This document shows, piece by piece, positions 44,869 to 53,659 of a stretch of DNA of 64,000 bases. This DNA is from Pseudomonas wayambapalatensis. Its GTDB lineage: Bacteria > Pseudomonadota > Gammaproteobacteria > Pseudomonadales > Pseudomonadaceae. The stretch spans positions 2,641,501-2,705,500 of the forward strand of contig CP077096.1 of NCBI GenBank assembly GCA_014268975.2, in the 5' to 3' direction. Both the position numbers and the translations under genes were made by a program. Within the stretch, counting starts at the first letter, position 1; every line of letters begins with the position of its first letter. The notes under the pieces are model-generated. The model searched no databases. It worked only from the letters and a program-made list of their open reading frames with translations, and was not told where the DNA came from.

Positions 44869-46839
44869 ATGGCAAGTTCGCCCGAACAACCTCGCAAGCC
44901 CACCATCAATCCACCGGTTTTCTGGATTTCCGCGATCCTGCTGCTGATCCTGGTGCTGTACGCCAGTGTGTTCCAGGCCCATGCCCAGGCGCTGTTCGCG
45001 CAGATTCAGGGCTGGATCATCGGCAATGTCAGCTGGTTCTACATTCTCGGGGTGGCGCTGATTCTCGGCACCGTGGTGTTTCTGGGTGTCAGCCGCTATG
45101 GCGATATCAAGCTCGGCCCCGACCACAGCACCCCCGACTACAACAACGCCACCTGGTTCGCCATGCTGTTCTCCGCAGGCATGGGCATCGGCCTGATGTT
45201 CTTCGGTGTCGCCGAGCCGGTCATGCACTTTCTCAAACCGCCCATTGGCGAGGGCGGGACGGTGCTGGCTGCCGGTGAGGCGATGCGCATTACCTTCTTC
45301 CACTGGGGCCTGCATGCCTGGGCGATCTACGCCATTGTTGCGCTGATCCTGGCCTATTTCAGCTATCGCCATGGCTTGCCGTTGACCCTGCGTTCGGCAC
45401 TCTACCCGCTGATCGGCGAGCGCATCCACGGGCCACTGGGGCACGCGGTCGACATCTTTGCGATCATCGGCACGGTGTTCGGCGTCGCCACCTCACTGGG
45501 CTTTGGCGTGTCGCAGATCAACACTGGGCTCAATGCGCTGTTCGGCGTGCCGGTATCCACTCCTATCCAGATCGCGCTGATCATCGGCACCACCTTCCTG
45601 GCCACCCTTTCGGTGATGTCCGGGCTGGACAAGGGCATTCGTCGCCTCTCCGAACTCAACCTGGGCCTGGCCGTGCTGCTGTTGCTGATGGTCATGCTGC
45701 TGGGCCCCACCGTACTGATCCTGCAGACCTTCGTGCAGAACACCGGCGGCTACCTGAGCGAGATCGTCAGCCGTACCCTCAACCTCTATGCCTACCAGCC
45801 CACCGACTGGATTGGTGGCTGGACCCTGTTCTATTGGGGCTGGTGGCTGGCCTGGTCGCCCTTCGTCGGGCTGTTCATCGCGCGCATCTCGCGCGGGCGC
45901 ACCATCCGTGAATTCGTTACCGGCGTGCTGCTGGTGCCGACTGCGTTCACCCTGCTGTGGATGACGGTGTTCGGCAATACAGCGATTCACATGATCCTTG
46001 ACGAGGGGTTGACCGACCTGGCCGCGGCGGTGGAGCAGGATACGTCGCTTGCACTGTTCGCCTTCCTCGAGCATTTCCCCTTCGCCAGCATCATCAGCAC
46101 CCTGGCGGTGGTGATGGTGGTGGTGTTCTTCGTCACCTCGGCCGATACCGGCGCGATGGTGGTGGACATGCTGGCCTCCGGCGGCAAGGAGGGCACACCG
46201 ATCCGCCAGAGGATCTTCTGGGCCTCGAGCATGGGCATCGTCGCCATCGCACTGCTGCTGGCCGACGGCCTCAAGGCGCTGCAGACCGCGACCATCGCCA
46301 GTGCGCTGCCGTTTACCCTGGCGTTGCTGCTGAGCATGCGCGGGCTGCTCAAGGCGCTCAAACTCGACGCCACCAAGCGTGACCTGCGCTACCAGGCGCT
46401 GGCTATCTCGCCGACCGCTTCGCGTGCTGCGGGCAACTGGCAGCGACGTCTGCGCACCCTGGCGATGTTCCCGCGCCGTTCACATGTGCAGCGCTTCATC
46501 GCTGACGTAGCGCTGCCGGCCTGTCAATCGGTGGCCGAGGAGTGGCGTCGCCAGGGGTATGAATGCAGTGTCGAGGAAGGCGAGGGTGGCCGAGTGACGC
46601 TCAAGGTAGGGCCGAGCGATGAGGTGTTCGTCTACGAGATTCGTCCACGCGCCTATGCCATGCCCAGCTTCGTCCTGAGCGATGCCGCCGGGGAGGAGCG
46701 CAAGTACTTCCGTGCCGAAGTACATTTGCGTGAAGGTGGCCAGGACCACGATGTGATGGGCTGGTCGAAGGACGAAGTGATCGGTGACATTCTCGACCAC
46801 TTCGAACGGCACCTGCACTTCCTGCACCTGGTGCGTTGA
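44869..46839 (+). CDS. betT: BCCT-family choline transporter, BetT type
   Basis: 656 residues with 12 membrane segments of the betaine/choline/carnitine family. The signature in helix 8 reads IGGWTLFYWGWWLAWSPFVG. A cytoplasmic C-terminal domain of about 150 residues (from about 505) is typical of the osmosensing BetT/BetT1 proteins. It brings in choline, a glycine betaine precursor, with ions. The ATG behind GGAG was chosen over a GTG 36 bases earlier. Confidence 0.88.
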   Translation: MASSPEQPRKPTINPPVFWISAILLLILVLYASVFQAHAQALFAQIQGWIIGNVSWFYILGVALILGTVVFLGVSRYGDIKLGPDHSTPDYNNATWFAMLFSAGMGIGLMFFGVAEPVMHFLKPPIGEGGTVLAAGEAMRITFFHWGLHAWAIYAIVALILAYFSYRHGLPLTLRSALYPLIGERIHGPLGHAVDIFAIIGTVFGVATSLGFGVSQINTGLNALFGVPVSTPIQIALIIGTTFLATLSVMSGLDKGIRRLSELNLGLAVLLLLMVMLLGPTVLILQTFVQNTGGYLSEIVSRTLNLYAYQPTDWIGGWTLFYWGWWLAWSPFVGLFIARISRGRTIREFVTGVLLVPTAFTLLWMTVFGNTAIHMILDEGLTDLAAAVEQDTSLALFAFLEHFPFASIISTLAVVMVVVFFVTSADTGAMVVDMLASGGKEGTPIRQRIFWASSMGIVAIALLLADGLKALQTATIASALPFTLALLLSMRGLLKALKLDATKRDLRYQALAISPTASRAAGNWQRRLRTLAMFPRRSHVQRFIADVALPACQSVAEEWRRQGYECSVEEGEGGRVTLKVGPSDEVFVYEIRPRAYAMPSFVLSDAAGEERKYFRAEVHLREGGQDHDVMGWSKDEVIGDILDHFERHLHFLHLVR

Positions 46840-46843
46840 GCCG

Positions 46844-46864
46844 GGCGCCCGCGAAGCGGGCGCC
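46844..46864. terminator. GC-rich hairpin between betT and the GST gene
   Basis: GGCGCCCGC / GCGGGCGCC with a GAA loop, five bases after betT and before the converging GST end. No T-run on either side. Confidence 0.55.
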
Positions 46865-46876
46865 GCGACGTCGAGC

Positions 46877-47716
46877 TCAATCCAGGTCGGCCGCTGAATG
46901 CCGCTCCGGCACCTGGCTGGCCTCATCGCCCCAGGTGCGGTTGACCCGGGTGCCGCGCTGCACGGCCGGGCGCTGGGCGATCTCTTCGGCCCAGCGCTGC
47001 ACGTGCGGATATTCGTCTACCGCCAGGAATTCGGCCGCGCCGTACAGGTTGCCGCGCACCAGCTGCCCGTACCACGGCCATACGGCGATGTCGGCGATGC
47101 TGTACTCGTCGCCACCCAGGTAACGGCTCACCGCCAGGCGTCGCTCGAGCACGTCGAGCTGACGCTTGGCTTCCATGGTGAAGCGGTTGATGGCGTACTC
47201 GATCTTCTCCGGCGCATACACATAGAAGTGGCCGAAACCACCGCCCAGGTAAGGCGCCGAGCCCATCTGCCAGAACAGCCAGTTCAGGCTTTCGACGCGG
47301 GCGGCTGGGTCTTTCGGCAGGAAGGCACCGAACTTTTCCGCCAGGTGTAGCAGGATCGAACCGGACTCGAACACCCGCACCGGCGGTTCGACACTGCGGT
47401 CGAGCAGGGCCGGGATCTTGGAATTCGGATTGACCTCGACGAAGCCGCTGGAGAACTGGTCGCCATCACCAATGCGGATCAGCCAGGCGTCGTATTCAGC
47501 GCCGCTGTGCCCCAGAGCCAGCAGCTCTTCGAGCAGGACCGTGACCTTGACGCCGTTGGGCGTGGCCAGCGAGTAGAGTTGCAGGGGATGCTTGCCGACG
47601 GGCAGGTTCTTGTCGTGGGTGGGGCCGGCGATCGGGCGGTTGATGCTGGCGAACTGGCCGCCGGCTGCGGCGTCGTTTTTCCAGACCTTCGGTGGGACGT
47701 AGGGGCTGCTGCTCAT
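46877..47716 (-). CDS. yghU: Glutathione S-transferase, YghU (Nu-class) type
   Basis: 279 residues. The thioredoxin-like N-terminal domain follows a 50-residue lead (FASINRPIAGPTHDKNLPVG), as in YghU. The glutathione-binding strand shows TPNGVKVTVLLEE, NPNSKIPAL and the SNAIL/ES-like ESGSILLHLAE. YghU has disulfide-bond reductase and peroxidase activity with glutathione. Start ATG of MSSSPYVPPKVW; GGAGAT upstream supports it. Confidence 0.88.
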   Translation of the reverse strand: MSSSPYVPPKVWKNDAAAGGQFASINRPIAGPTHDKNLPVGKHPLQLYSLATPNGVKVTVLLEELLALGHSGAEYDAWLIRIGDGDQFSSGFVEVNPNSKIPALLDRSVEPPVRVFESGSILLHLAEKFGAFLPKDPAARVESLNWLFWQMGSAPYLGGGFGHFYVYAPEKIEYAINRFTMEAKRQLDVLERRLAVSRYLGGDEYSIADIAVWPWYGQLVRGNLYGAAEFLAVDEYPHVQRWAEEIAQRPAVQRGTRVNRTWGDEASQVPERHSAADLD

Positions 47717-47840
47717 CCGATTAAATCTCCTGATGGTCTTCGATCCCATTGCGATCGCCTGATGCGATCAGGGTGCGATTGGCCAAGACTAGGGCAGGAG
47801 AAGTGGTCAAGGGAAGTGAAGTATTGCGCAGGTGTTATAA

Positions 47841-47879
47841 CCGCTGCGCGTCTGCCAGCGGCTTGCAGACGCGCAGCGG
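47841..47879. repeat. Perfect 15-bp inverted repeat
   Basis: CCGCTGCGCGTCTGC and GCAGACGCGCAGCGG with a 9-base loop, in a gene-free stretch between the GST start and the FAD-protein remnant. No T-tract. It could be a transcript-end hairpin or a remnant of a small RNA. Confidence 0.6.
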
Positions 47880-47962
47880 GCTGCATCAGGCCACAGGGAT
47901 CAAGGGGGCGGCTGCGGCGAGGGCGGCCGCGCGTTCGGCCGCAGGTGGGTAGATCCAGATGC

Positions 47963-48265
47963 TTAGGCCAGGGTCGCCTCGCTGCCATCTGCGCTGCGAT
48001 AGCCGACGCGCTGGCCTGCCTCGTCGATGTGGTGGGCCGTGCCTTGTACGAAGCGCACGTTTACTGCGTCGAACAGCGCCTGCAACGGGGCAGCCATCTG
48101 GTGAACGTCAGGCTCGTAGAAGCGTGGGCGGATGTGCAGCTCGGCCTGTGGTGCGAGCACCGTGATCTGGACGTCGTCGCGTCCGTGCAGGTCGAGCTGG
48201 CGCGCAACGCCCAGGGCGCTCCAGAGGCCGGCAAAGCCTGCGCCGAGGATCAGGATCTGTTTCAT
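47963..48265 (-). pseudogene. N-terminal fragment of an FAD/NAD(P) oxidoreductase (NDH-2 like)
   Basis: 100 codons beginning MKQILILGAGFAGLWSALG, the FAD Rossmann GxGxxG, then VRFVQGTAHHIDEAGQRVGY, and an early stop. Full NDH-2-like proteins have about 380-430 residues, so three quarters are missing. No further piece was found leftward, where the sequence is unrelated. Probably a deletion remnant. Confidence 0.75.
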
Positions 48266-48501
48266 CGTTGTGCTCCTGGAAAATTCCGGATACCGCAAAT
48301 TATGGGTGTTGTCGGAAACGGGCACGGCATGCGATGACGCAGGAAGGGTCGCTCGAACGGCTGGCGGCGCAGTGCGGTTCGCCTGACTGGCCGAAGTCGA
48401 TGATAAGGCTTCCCGTCGGCGCACGGCCGTGGCCCGACAGGCGTAGCCGCAAGGCTCGATTTGTCACGGCGATGCTACGTGCGCTGCCGGGCAGGCCCTA
48501 G

Positions 48502-48640
48502 GCTCTGTATGAAAAACCTTGATACTCGGTGATGCTGCGTTGAAAACAGCCTCGGAATGCTCATTTACAACCCGTAAACTCCGCTTCCTCGGCTGTTTTC
48601 GCCTTGCCTGACCTTCGTCTCAAGGCTTTTCATACAGACC
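48502..48640. mobile_element. 139-bp MITE with IS5-type ends and CTAG target duplication
   Basis: Ends are imperfect inverted repeats: GCTCTGTATGAAAAACCTTGA inward from the left and GGTCTGTATGAAAAGCCTTGA inward from the right. They are flanked by CTAG at 48498-48501 and at 48641-48644. Inside lies a second inverted repeat, GAAAACAGCC (48542-48551) and GGCTGTTTTC (48591-48600). There is no coding potential. The tip resembles the IS at the left edge of the window (GCTCTGTACGAAAAG), so that IS family could have moved it. Confidence 0.82.
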
Positions 48641-49069
48641 CTAGGTCAAAGATCCCTGGATTTCGGCCAGGGGCACGCTACGTGCGAAACGGGCGCGATA
48701 GTCGCGCGGGCTGACCTGCAGGTGGCGTTGAAACGCCAGGCGCAGCCTTTCTTCGTTACCGAAGCCGCACAGGCGGGCGATCTGCTCGATCCGCTGCGCC
48801 GAGTTCTCCAGCAGGCGGCGCGCGGCTTCCACGCGAAACAGCTCGAGGGTCTTGGCGGGAGTTCGCCCGGTCTTCTGCTTGTACACCCGGGTGAAGTTGC
48901 GCAGGCTCATGTTCGCCTGCTCCGCCAGGCGTTCGACGCTCAGGCGCGGGTCGCCCAGGTTGTCGTTGAGCCATAGGTGCAAGGCTTCGAAGGCGCCGCT
49001 GTCTTCGCCCTGGGCCTTCAGCAGTTCGCTGAATTGGGTCTGGCCGCCGGGCCGCTTGAGAAATACCAC
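48641..49069 (-). pseudogene. C-terminal fragment of a GlxA-type AraC-family regulator
   Basis: About 140 codons. It begins VVFLKRPGGQTQFSELL, a point near the middle of GlxA-like proteins, and contains both AraC helix-turn-helices (RLSVERLAEQANMSLRNFTRVY and IEQIARLCGFGNEERLRLAF). The N-terminal DJ-1/PfpI-like half is missing. Its TAG stop lies inside the CTAG duplicate of the adjacent MITE. Whether the orphan DNA-binding part is expressed is unknown. Confidence 0.75.
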
Positions 49070-49093
49070 CAGCTCCCGCGCTGGCGGGATGGG

Positions 49094-49352
49094 TCATGGG
49101 CATGTCGACGCAGGAAGGACGTCTACATGGTACTGCACCGCGAGCGAGGCCGCGGTGCCAAGCTGCCGGGTGGCGTGCCTTGCAAGTTCAGCACCAGCCG
49201 TGCGCTGCGGATCGCTCATCAGTGAGTAGGCATTGCTGAACTGGCGCCCGTCGGCACCTTGCATCTGCACGATGACGTGGCTGCCACCGCTGGAGGCCGG
49301 CAGTTCTTTGCCGAGCGGTATCGGTTGCCGGGTTGAGGGGCGCAGGGTGGTG
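49094..49352 (-). pseudogene. Relic open frame with VanB-like reductase segment
   Basis: An open frame without a start codon. It reads LGKELPASSGGSHVIVQMQG then GRQFSNAYSLMSDPQR, which resembles the FAD-binding strand of PDR/VanB-type reductases. A stretch I do not recognise follows (AGAELARHATRQLG onward), with a stop just before the AraC fragment. I take it as gene debris from a deletion. Confidence 0.4.
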
Positions 49353-49353
49353 T

Positions 49354-49410
49354 CGAGCTCTTCGCGAGCAAGCTCGCTCCTACAGAGAGCGGGCTTGCTG
49401 CGAAGAGGCC
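49354..49410. repeat. Pair of inverted REP elements (P. putida type)
   Basis: CTCTTCGCGAGCAAGCTCGCTCCTACAG, the common P. putida REP form, is followed by a second copy in the opposite direction (GAGCGGGCTTGCTGCGAAGAGG). It lies directly after the stop of the ABC ATPase gene (minus strand) and probably marks or protects the end of that operon's transcript. Confidence 0.8.
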
Positions 49411-49412
49411 TG

Positions 49413-50561
49413 TCAGTGTGCGCCGGCAGCCTTGCTCAGGTCACTCTCGGCCCACTCGGTGTACACGCAGGCATCGGCCACCACCCAGCGTACCTTGACC
49501 GTATCGCCCGGCTGCATCGGCATGCCCGCCGCCGACAGCGCCTTGACCGTCATTTCTGTACCGCCTGCCGTCACCACTTGGCAGGTCTGGCTTTCGCCAA
49601 GGAACAAGACTTCGCCGACCTTGGCGTTCACCTCGTTCCAGCCAGCGGGCAGCGGCTCGCGGGTCGCCTGCTCGGTGCTCAGCGCCAGGGCCTTTTCCGG
49701 GCGGACCATGATCAGTGCATCCTGATCCGCGGCCAGCCCTGAGGTCAGGCGAATGGCCAGCGACTGGCCCTCGAACGCCGCCGCGCCATGGCTGCTGGCG
49801 GTGACCCTGAGGAAGTTGGAGTTACCCAGGAACGAGGCGACGAAGGCGTTGGGTGGGTTCTGGTAGAGGTCGTAACCGCTGCCCAGGCCGACGATCTTGC
49901 CGTGGCTGAAGATAGCGATGCGCTGGGACAGGCGCATCGCTTCTTCCTGGTCATGAGTGACGTAGACGATGGTGATGCCCAGGCGCCGGTGCAACTGGCG
50001 CAACTCGTCCTGCAGGTCTTCGCGCAGCTTTTTGTCCAGGGCACCGAGGGGCTCGTCCATCAGCAGGATGCGCGGCTCGTAAACCAGCGCCCGGGCGATC
50101 GCCACCCGTTGCTGCTGGCCGCCGGAGAGCTGGGCCGGGCGTCGGTGTGCGAAGGTTTCCAGCTGCACCAGTTTGAGCATGGCGTCGACGCGCTTGGCGA
50201 TCTCGGCGCTGCCCAGCTTGCGGATGGCCAGTGGGAAGGCGATGTTATCGCGCACGCTCAGGTGCGGGAACAGCGAGTAGCGCTGGAACACCATGCCGAT
50301 GTCACGCTTGTGCGGCGGCACGTTCACCAGCGAGCGGCCTTCGACCAGAATCTCGCCGCTGCTGGGGGTCTCGAAGCCGGCCAGCATCGACAGGGTGGTG
50401 GACTTGCCCGAGCCGCTGGAGCCGAGGAAGGTGAGGAATTCGCCGTCCTGGATGTCCAGGCTGATGTTGTCGACCGCGGCGAAGTCGCCGTAGTGCTTGT
50501 TCAGATTGCGCAGGGTGACCAGGGTCTTGCCGTGCGCGGCTTCTTTGATGACTGCACTCAT
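49413..50561 (-). CDS. ABC transporter ATPase, PotA/spermidine-putrescine (TOBE) type
   Basis: 382 residues from the ATG behind GGAGAC. Walker A is GSSGSGKST, the signature is LSGGQQQR, Walker B is ILLMDEPLGALD, and the H-loop is VTHDQEEA. The C-terminal TOBE domain follows (about 290-375). It drives uptake of a polyamine-like or other small cationic or organic solute with the three genes upstream in the operon (read right to left). The substrate is not clear. Confidence 0.9.
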   Translation of the reverse strand: MSAVIKEAAHGKTLVTLRNLNKHYGDFAAVDNISLDIQDGEFLTFLGSSGSGKSTTLSMLAGFETPSSGEILVEGRSLVNVPPHKRDIGMVFQRYSLFPHLSVRDNIAFPLAIRKLGSAEIAKRVDAMLKLVQLETFAHRRPAQLSGGQQQRVAIARALVYEPRILLMDEPLGALDKKLREDLQDELRQLHRRLGITIVYVTHDQEEAMRLSQRIAIFSHGKIVGLGSGYDLYQNPPNAFVASFLGNSNFLRVTASSHGAAAFEGQSLAIRLTSGLAADQDALIMVRPEKALALSTEQATREPLPAGWNEVNAKVGEVLFLGESQTCQVVTAGGTEMTVKALSAAGMPMQPGDTVKVRWVVADACVYTEWAESDLSKAAGAH

Positions 50562-50579
50562 TATTGTTGTCTCCGGCAC

Positions 50580-51389
50580 TCAGGCGTTGGTTTCGTTGCG
50601 ACGGCGCAGGGCGCTGGCGATGAACATGACCAGGATCGACAGGCCGATCAGCAGCGTCGAGGCCACGGCGATCACCGGGCTCAGGTCCTGGCGCAGGGTG
50701 GTCCACATCTTCACCGGCAGGGTCTGCAAGTCGGGGCTGGCCATCATCACGCTGAGCACCACCTCATCCCACGAGACCAGGAAGGCGAACAGGCCGCCGG
50801 CGATCATGCCCGGGCGGATGGCCGGGAAGGTCACCTTGACGATCGCCTGCAGCCGCGAAGCGCCGCAGATCACCGCAGCATCCTCGATCGATTGGTCGAA
50901 CAGCTTCAGCGAGTTGATGATCGAGATGATGGTAAAGGGCAGGGCGACGATCACGTGGCTGACCACGAAGGCGAACAGCGTGCCGGTGTAGCCCAGCTTC
51001 AGGAACAGCGCGTAGACCGCGACCGCGATGATCACCAGGGGCACGATCATCGGCATGGTGAACAGGCCGTAGAGCAGCTCGCGTCCGGGAAAGCGCCCGC
51101 GTACCAGGGCGAAGGCGGTCGGCAGGCCCAGGGCCACGGCGGCGAAGGTGGTCAGTACGGCAACCTTGAGGCTGGCCAGCGCGGCGTCCATCCACTCGGG
51201 GTTGGAGAAGAACTGGTCGTACCATTTGAAGGTCCAGCCGGGAGGCGGGAACACCAGCCACTGAGAGGAGCCGAACGACAGCAGGACGATGAACACCACC
51301 GGCAGCAGCAGGAAGGCGGCGATGATCCCGGTGGTCAGGTACAGGCCCGTGCGCAGCGGGCGACCCATGGCGTTGGGGGACAGGAGCAT
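50580..51389 (-). CDS. ABC transporter permease, PotC type
   Basis: 269 residues with six membrane segments and the EAA loop near EDAAVICGASRLQAIVKVTFPAI. A good GAGGTAA site precedes the ATG. Second permease of the four-gene uptake operon; six bases separate it from its partner. Confidence 0.9.
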   Translation of the reverse strand: MLLSPNAMGRPLRTGLYLTTGIIAAFLLLPVVFIVLLSFGSSQWLVFPPPGWTFKWYDQFFSNPEWMDAALASLKVAVLTTFAAVALGLPTAFALVRGRFPGRELLYGLFTMPMIVPLVIIAVAVYALFLKLGYTGTLFAFVVSHVIVALPFTIISIINSLKLFDQSIEDAAVICGASRLQAIVKVTFPAIRPGMIAGGLFAFLVSWDEVVLSVMMASPDLQTLPVKMWTTLRQDLSPVIAVASTLLIGLSILVMFIASALRRRNETNA

Positions 51390-51395
51390 GAAGAA

Positions 51396-52313
51396 TTACC
51401 TCGCATTGCCGACCGGGGATTCCGGCTGCAGCTTCAGGTACAGGTAGAAGAGCACCAGGGTTATGACCACCAGCAATGCCGCGGCGGCGCTGGCCAGGCC
51501 CCAGTTCAGGAACGACTGCACCTGCTGGATGATGAACTCGGGCAGCATCATGTTCTGCGCACCGCCCAGCAATGCCGGGGTGACGTAGTAACCGAGCGAC
51601 ATCACGAACACCATCAGTGCACCCGAGAACAAGCCTGAGCGGCACAACGGGATGAACACCTTCCAGAAGTTGGTCCAGGGGCTGGCGCCGCAGATCGAGC
51701 CGGCCTGCAGCACCATCGGGTCGATGGCCTGCATGGTCGCCTGCAGTGGCAGCACGATGAACGGGATCATGATGTAGCTCATGCCGATCACCACGCCCGT
51801 GAGGTTGTGCACCATCTCCAGCGGCGCATCGATGATGCCCAGCGCCATCAGCAGCTTGTTGATCACCCCCGAGCCCTGCAGCAGCACCAGCCAGGAGTAG
51901 GTGCGGGCCAGGAGGCTGGTCCACATCGACAGCAGCACGATGTTCAGCAGCCAGCGACCCCAGCCGCGAGGGACCAGGGTGATCGCCCAGGCCAGCGGAA
52001 AGCCCAGCAACATGCTGATCACGGTCACAAGGCCCGCCACCGAGAAGGTGTTGAACAGCACTCGGGCGTAGGCTGAGTTGGCGAACAGTTGCTCGTAGTT
52101 GCCCAGCCCTGGCACCGGCTCCAGTACCCCGCGCAGCAGCAGGCCGATCAATGGCGCGAAGAAGAACAGGCCGAGGAACAGCAACGCCGGCAGCAGGTTG
52201 CGGCTGCCACGCCAGCGCTGGCTCAGCGGCGGTCGGCGCACCGCCGCGCGTGGGGCGCCGGTGCCGGGGTCGGCACCTTGAGCGTTGTGCAGGGCGTTGA
52301 TGGCGACTTTCAT
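51396..52313 (-). CDS. ABC transporter permease, PotB type
   Basis: 305 residues. A soluble lead of about 40 residues is followed by six membrane segments, with the EAA motif QAGSICGASPWTNFWKVFIPL. The ATG overlaps the stop of the binding-protein gene (AAATGA), so it is coupled. Confidence 0.9.
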   Translation of the reverse strand: MKVAINALHNAQGADPGTGAPRAAVRRPPLSQRWRGSRNLLPALLFLGLFFFAPLIGLLLRGVLEPVPGLGNYEQLFANSAYARVLFNTFSVAGLVTVISMLLGFPLAWAITLVPRGWGRWLLNIVLLSMWTSLLARTYSWLVLLQGSGVINKLLMALGIIDAPLEMVHNLTGVVIGMSYIMIPFIVLPLQATMQAIDPMVLQAGSICGASPWTNFWKVFIPLCRSGLFSGALMVFVMSLGYYVTPALLGGAQNMMLPEFIIQQVQSFLNWGLASAAAALLVVITLVLFYLYLKLQPESPVGNAR

Positions 52314-53335
52314 TTGACCAACCACTCATTCCAGCGCGCGGCGATTGCCTGGCCGTTCTTGGCCCAGTAGGCGAAGTCGAGGGTCACCTGGTCCTGGGCA
52401 TAGGCGGTTGGCAGGTTGGGTGCGAGTTTCTTGTCGAGTTCGGCCACGCTGTCGAGGTTGACCGGGGCGTAGGCGGTAAGGTTGGCGAAGTCGGCCTGGC
52501 CCTTGGCGCTGCTGGCGTTGGCCAGGAACTTCATGGCCGCGTCCTTGTTCTTGGCACCTTTGGGGATGACCAGAAAGTCGGCCATGACCAGATTCTGCTT
52601 CCAGCTCACGCCCACCGGGGCGCCGTCCTGCTGCAGGGCATAGACGCGGCCGTTCCAGAACTGCCCGAGTGCTGCTTCACCAGAGGCCAACAACTGTTGC
52701 GACTGGGCACCGCCGCCCCACCAGACGATGTCTTTCTTGATGGTGTCGAGTTTCTTGAAGGCGCGGTCCAGGTCCAGCGGGTAGAGCTTGTCGGCAGGCA
52801 CGCCGTCGGCGAGCAGGGCCAGCTCGAGCACGCCGGGGCTCGGCCACTTGTACAGCGCGCGCTTGCCGGGGTAGGTCTTGGTGTCGAACAGCGCGCTCCA
52901 GTCGACCGGCTTGTTGGCGCCGAGCTTGCCCTCGTTGTAGCCGAGCACGAAGGAGAAGAAGAACGAGCCGACGCCATGGTCGGAGACGAAGCGCGGGTCG
53001 ATGCGATCACGCTGGATGGTGGAGAAGTCGAGGGGTTCGAGCAGGCCTTCGCTGGCGGCACGCAGGGCGAAGTCGGCTTCGACATCGACCACATCCCATT
53101 GCACGTTGCCGCTTTCGACCATGGCCTTGAGCTTGCCGTAGTCGGTCGGGCCATCCTGTACGACCTTGATGTTGCTGCTCTTGCTGAAGGGGTCGGCCCA
53201 TGCCTGTTTCTGGGCGTCCTGGGTGGTGCCGCCCCAACTGACGAAGTTGAGGCTGTCGGCGGCCTGGGTGGCCTGGCAGGCCAGGGCTAGCAGGCTTGCG
53301 GACAGCACAGCGGTGACTCGTTTGCTCAACAGCAT
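52310..53335 (-). CDS. Periplasmic solute-binding protein, PotD type
   Basis: 341 residues with a signal peptide cut after ATQA (MLLSKRVTAVLSASLLALAC onward). The extracellular solute-binding family 1/PotD-like core starts SLNFVSWGGTTQDAQKQAW. First gene of the operon, reading left. The region upstream carries a palindrome also present before the RibBX/DUF1330 pair. Confidence 0.9.
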   Translation of the reverse strand: MLLSKRVTAVLSASLLALACQATQAADSLNFVSWGGTTQDAQKQAWADPFSKSSNIKVVQDGPTDYGKLKAMVESGNVQWDVVDVEADFALRAASEGLLEPLDFSTIQRDRIDPRFVSDHGVGSFFFSFVLGYNEGKLGANKPVDWSALFDTKTYPGKRALYKWPSPGVLELALLADGVPADKLYPLDLDRAFKKLDTIKKDIVWWGGGAQSQQLLASGEAALGQFWNGRVYALQQDGAPVGVSWKQNLVMADFLVIPKGAKNKDAAMKFLANASSAKGQADFANLTAYAPVNLDSVAELDKKLAPNLPTAYAQDQVTLDFAYWAKNGQAIAARWNEWLVK

Positions 53336-53659
53336 GGTTACGCCCTCGTTGCTTTTGTTATTCGAGGCGGGGCTTTTGTCGCGCCCGCCAACTGTGTTCG
53401 GGAGCAGCTATTTCAGGTGGTTCGTGGCCGTTGTGTGATTGTAGGTGTGGCCGGCAGATTTAAGGTCTACGGGATATCATATTATGGTATTCCAAGATTT
53501 TGGCAAGCGTTCGGTGTTACCGGCGATCACCTGCGACATTGCAGGGCGCGCTGAATCGTCATTTCTCGCTGTAGGAGATGTCTATTTCGTGCCTGCTAAG
53601 GAAGTAGATCTCTTTGCGCCTGCTAGGTTTGCGCATTCCTCAAGCAACGGAGTCTGCGC
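53336..53659. promoter_or_regulatory. Promoter region of the ABC operon with GntR-like site
   Basis: 324 bases without a gene. At 53482-53497 the sequence TTATGGTATTCCAAGA matches 12 of 16 positions of the perfect palindrome at 56634-56649. TGGTnnnCCA-type palindromes are usual for FadR-subfamily GntR regulators. No such regulator is in the window. Confidence 0.5.

Noticed and set aside
49788..51638. 616-codon plus-strand frame across the ABC ATPase and permease genes
   Set aside because: Translation is Q/H/E/G-rich without motifs, and it crosses two well supported minus-strand genes.
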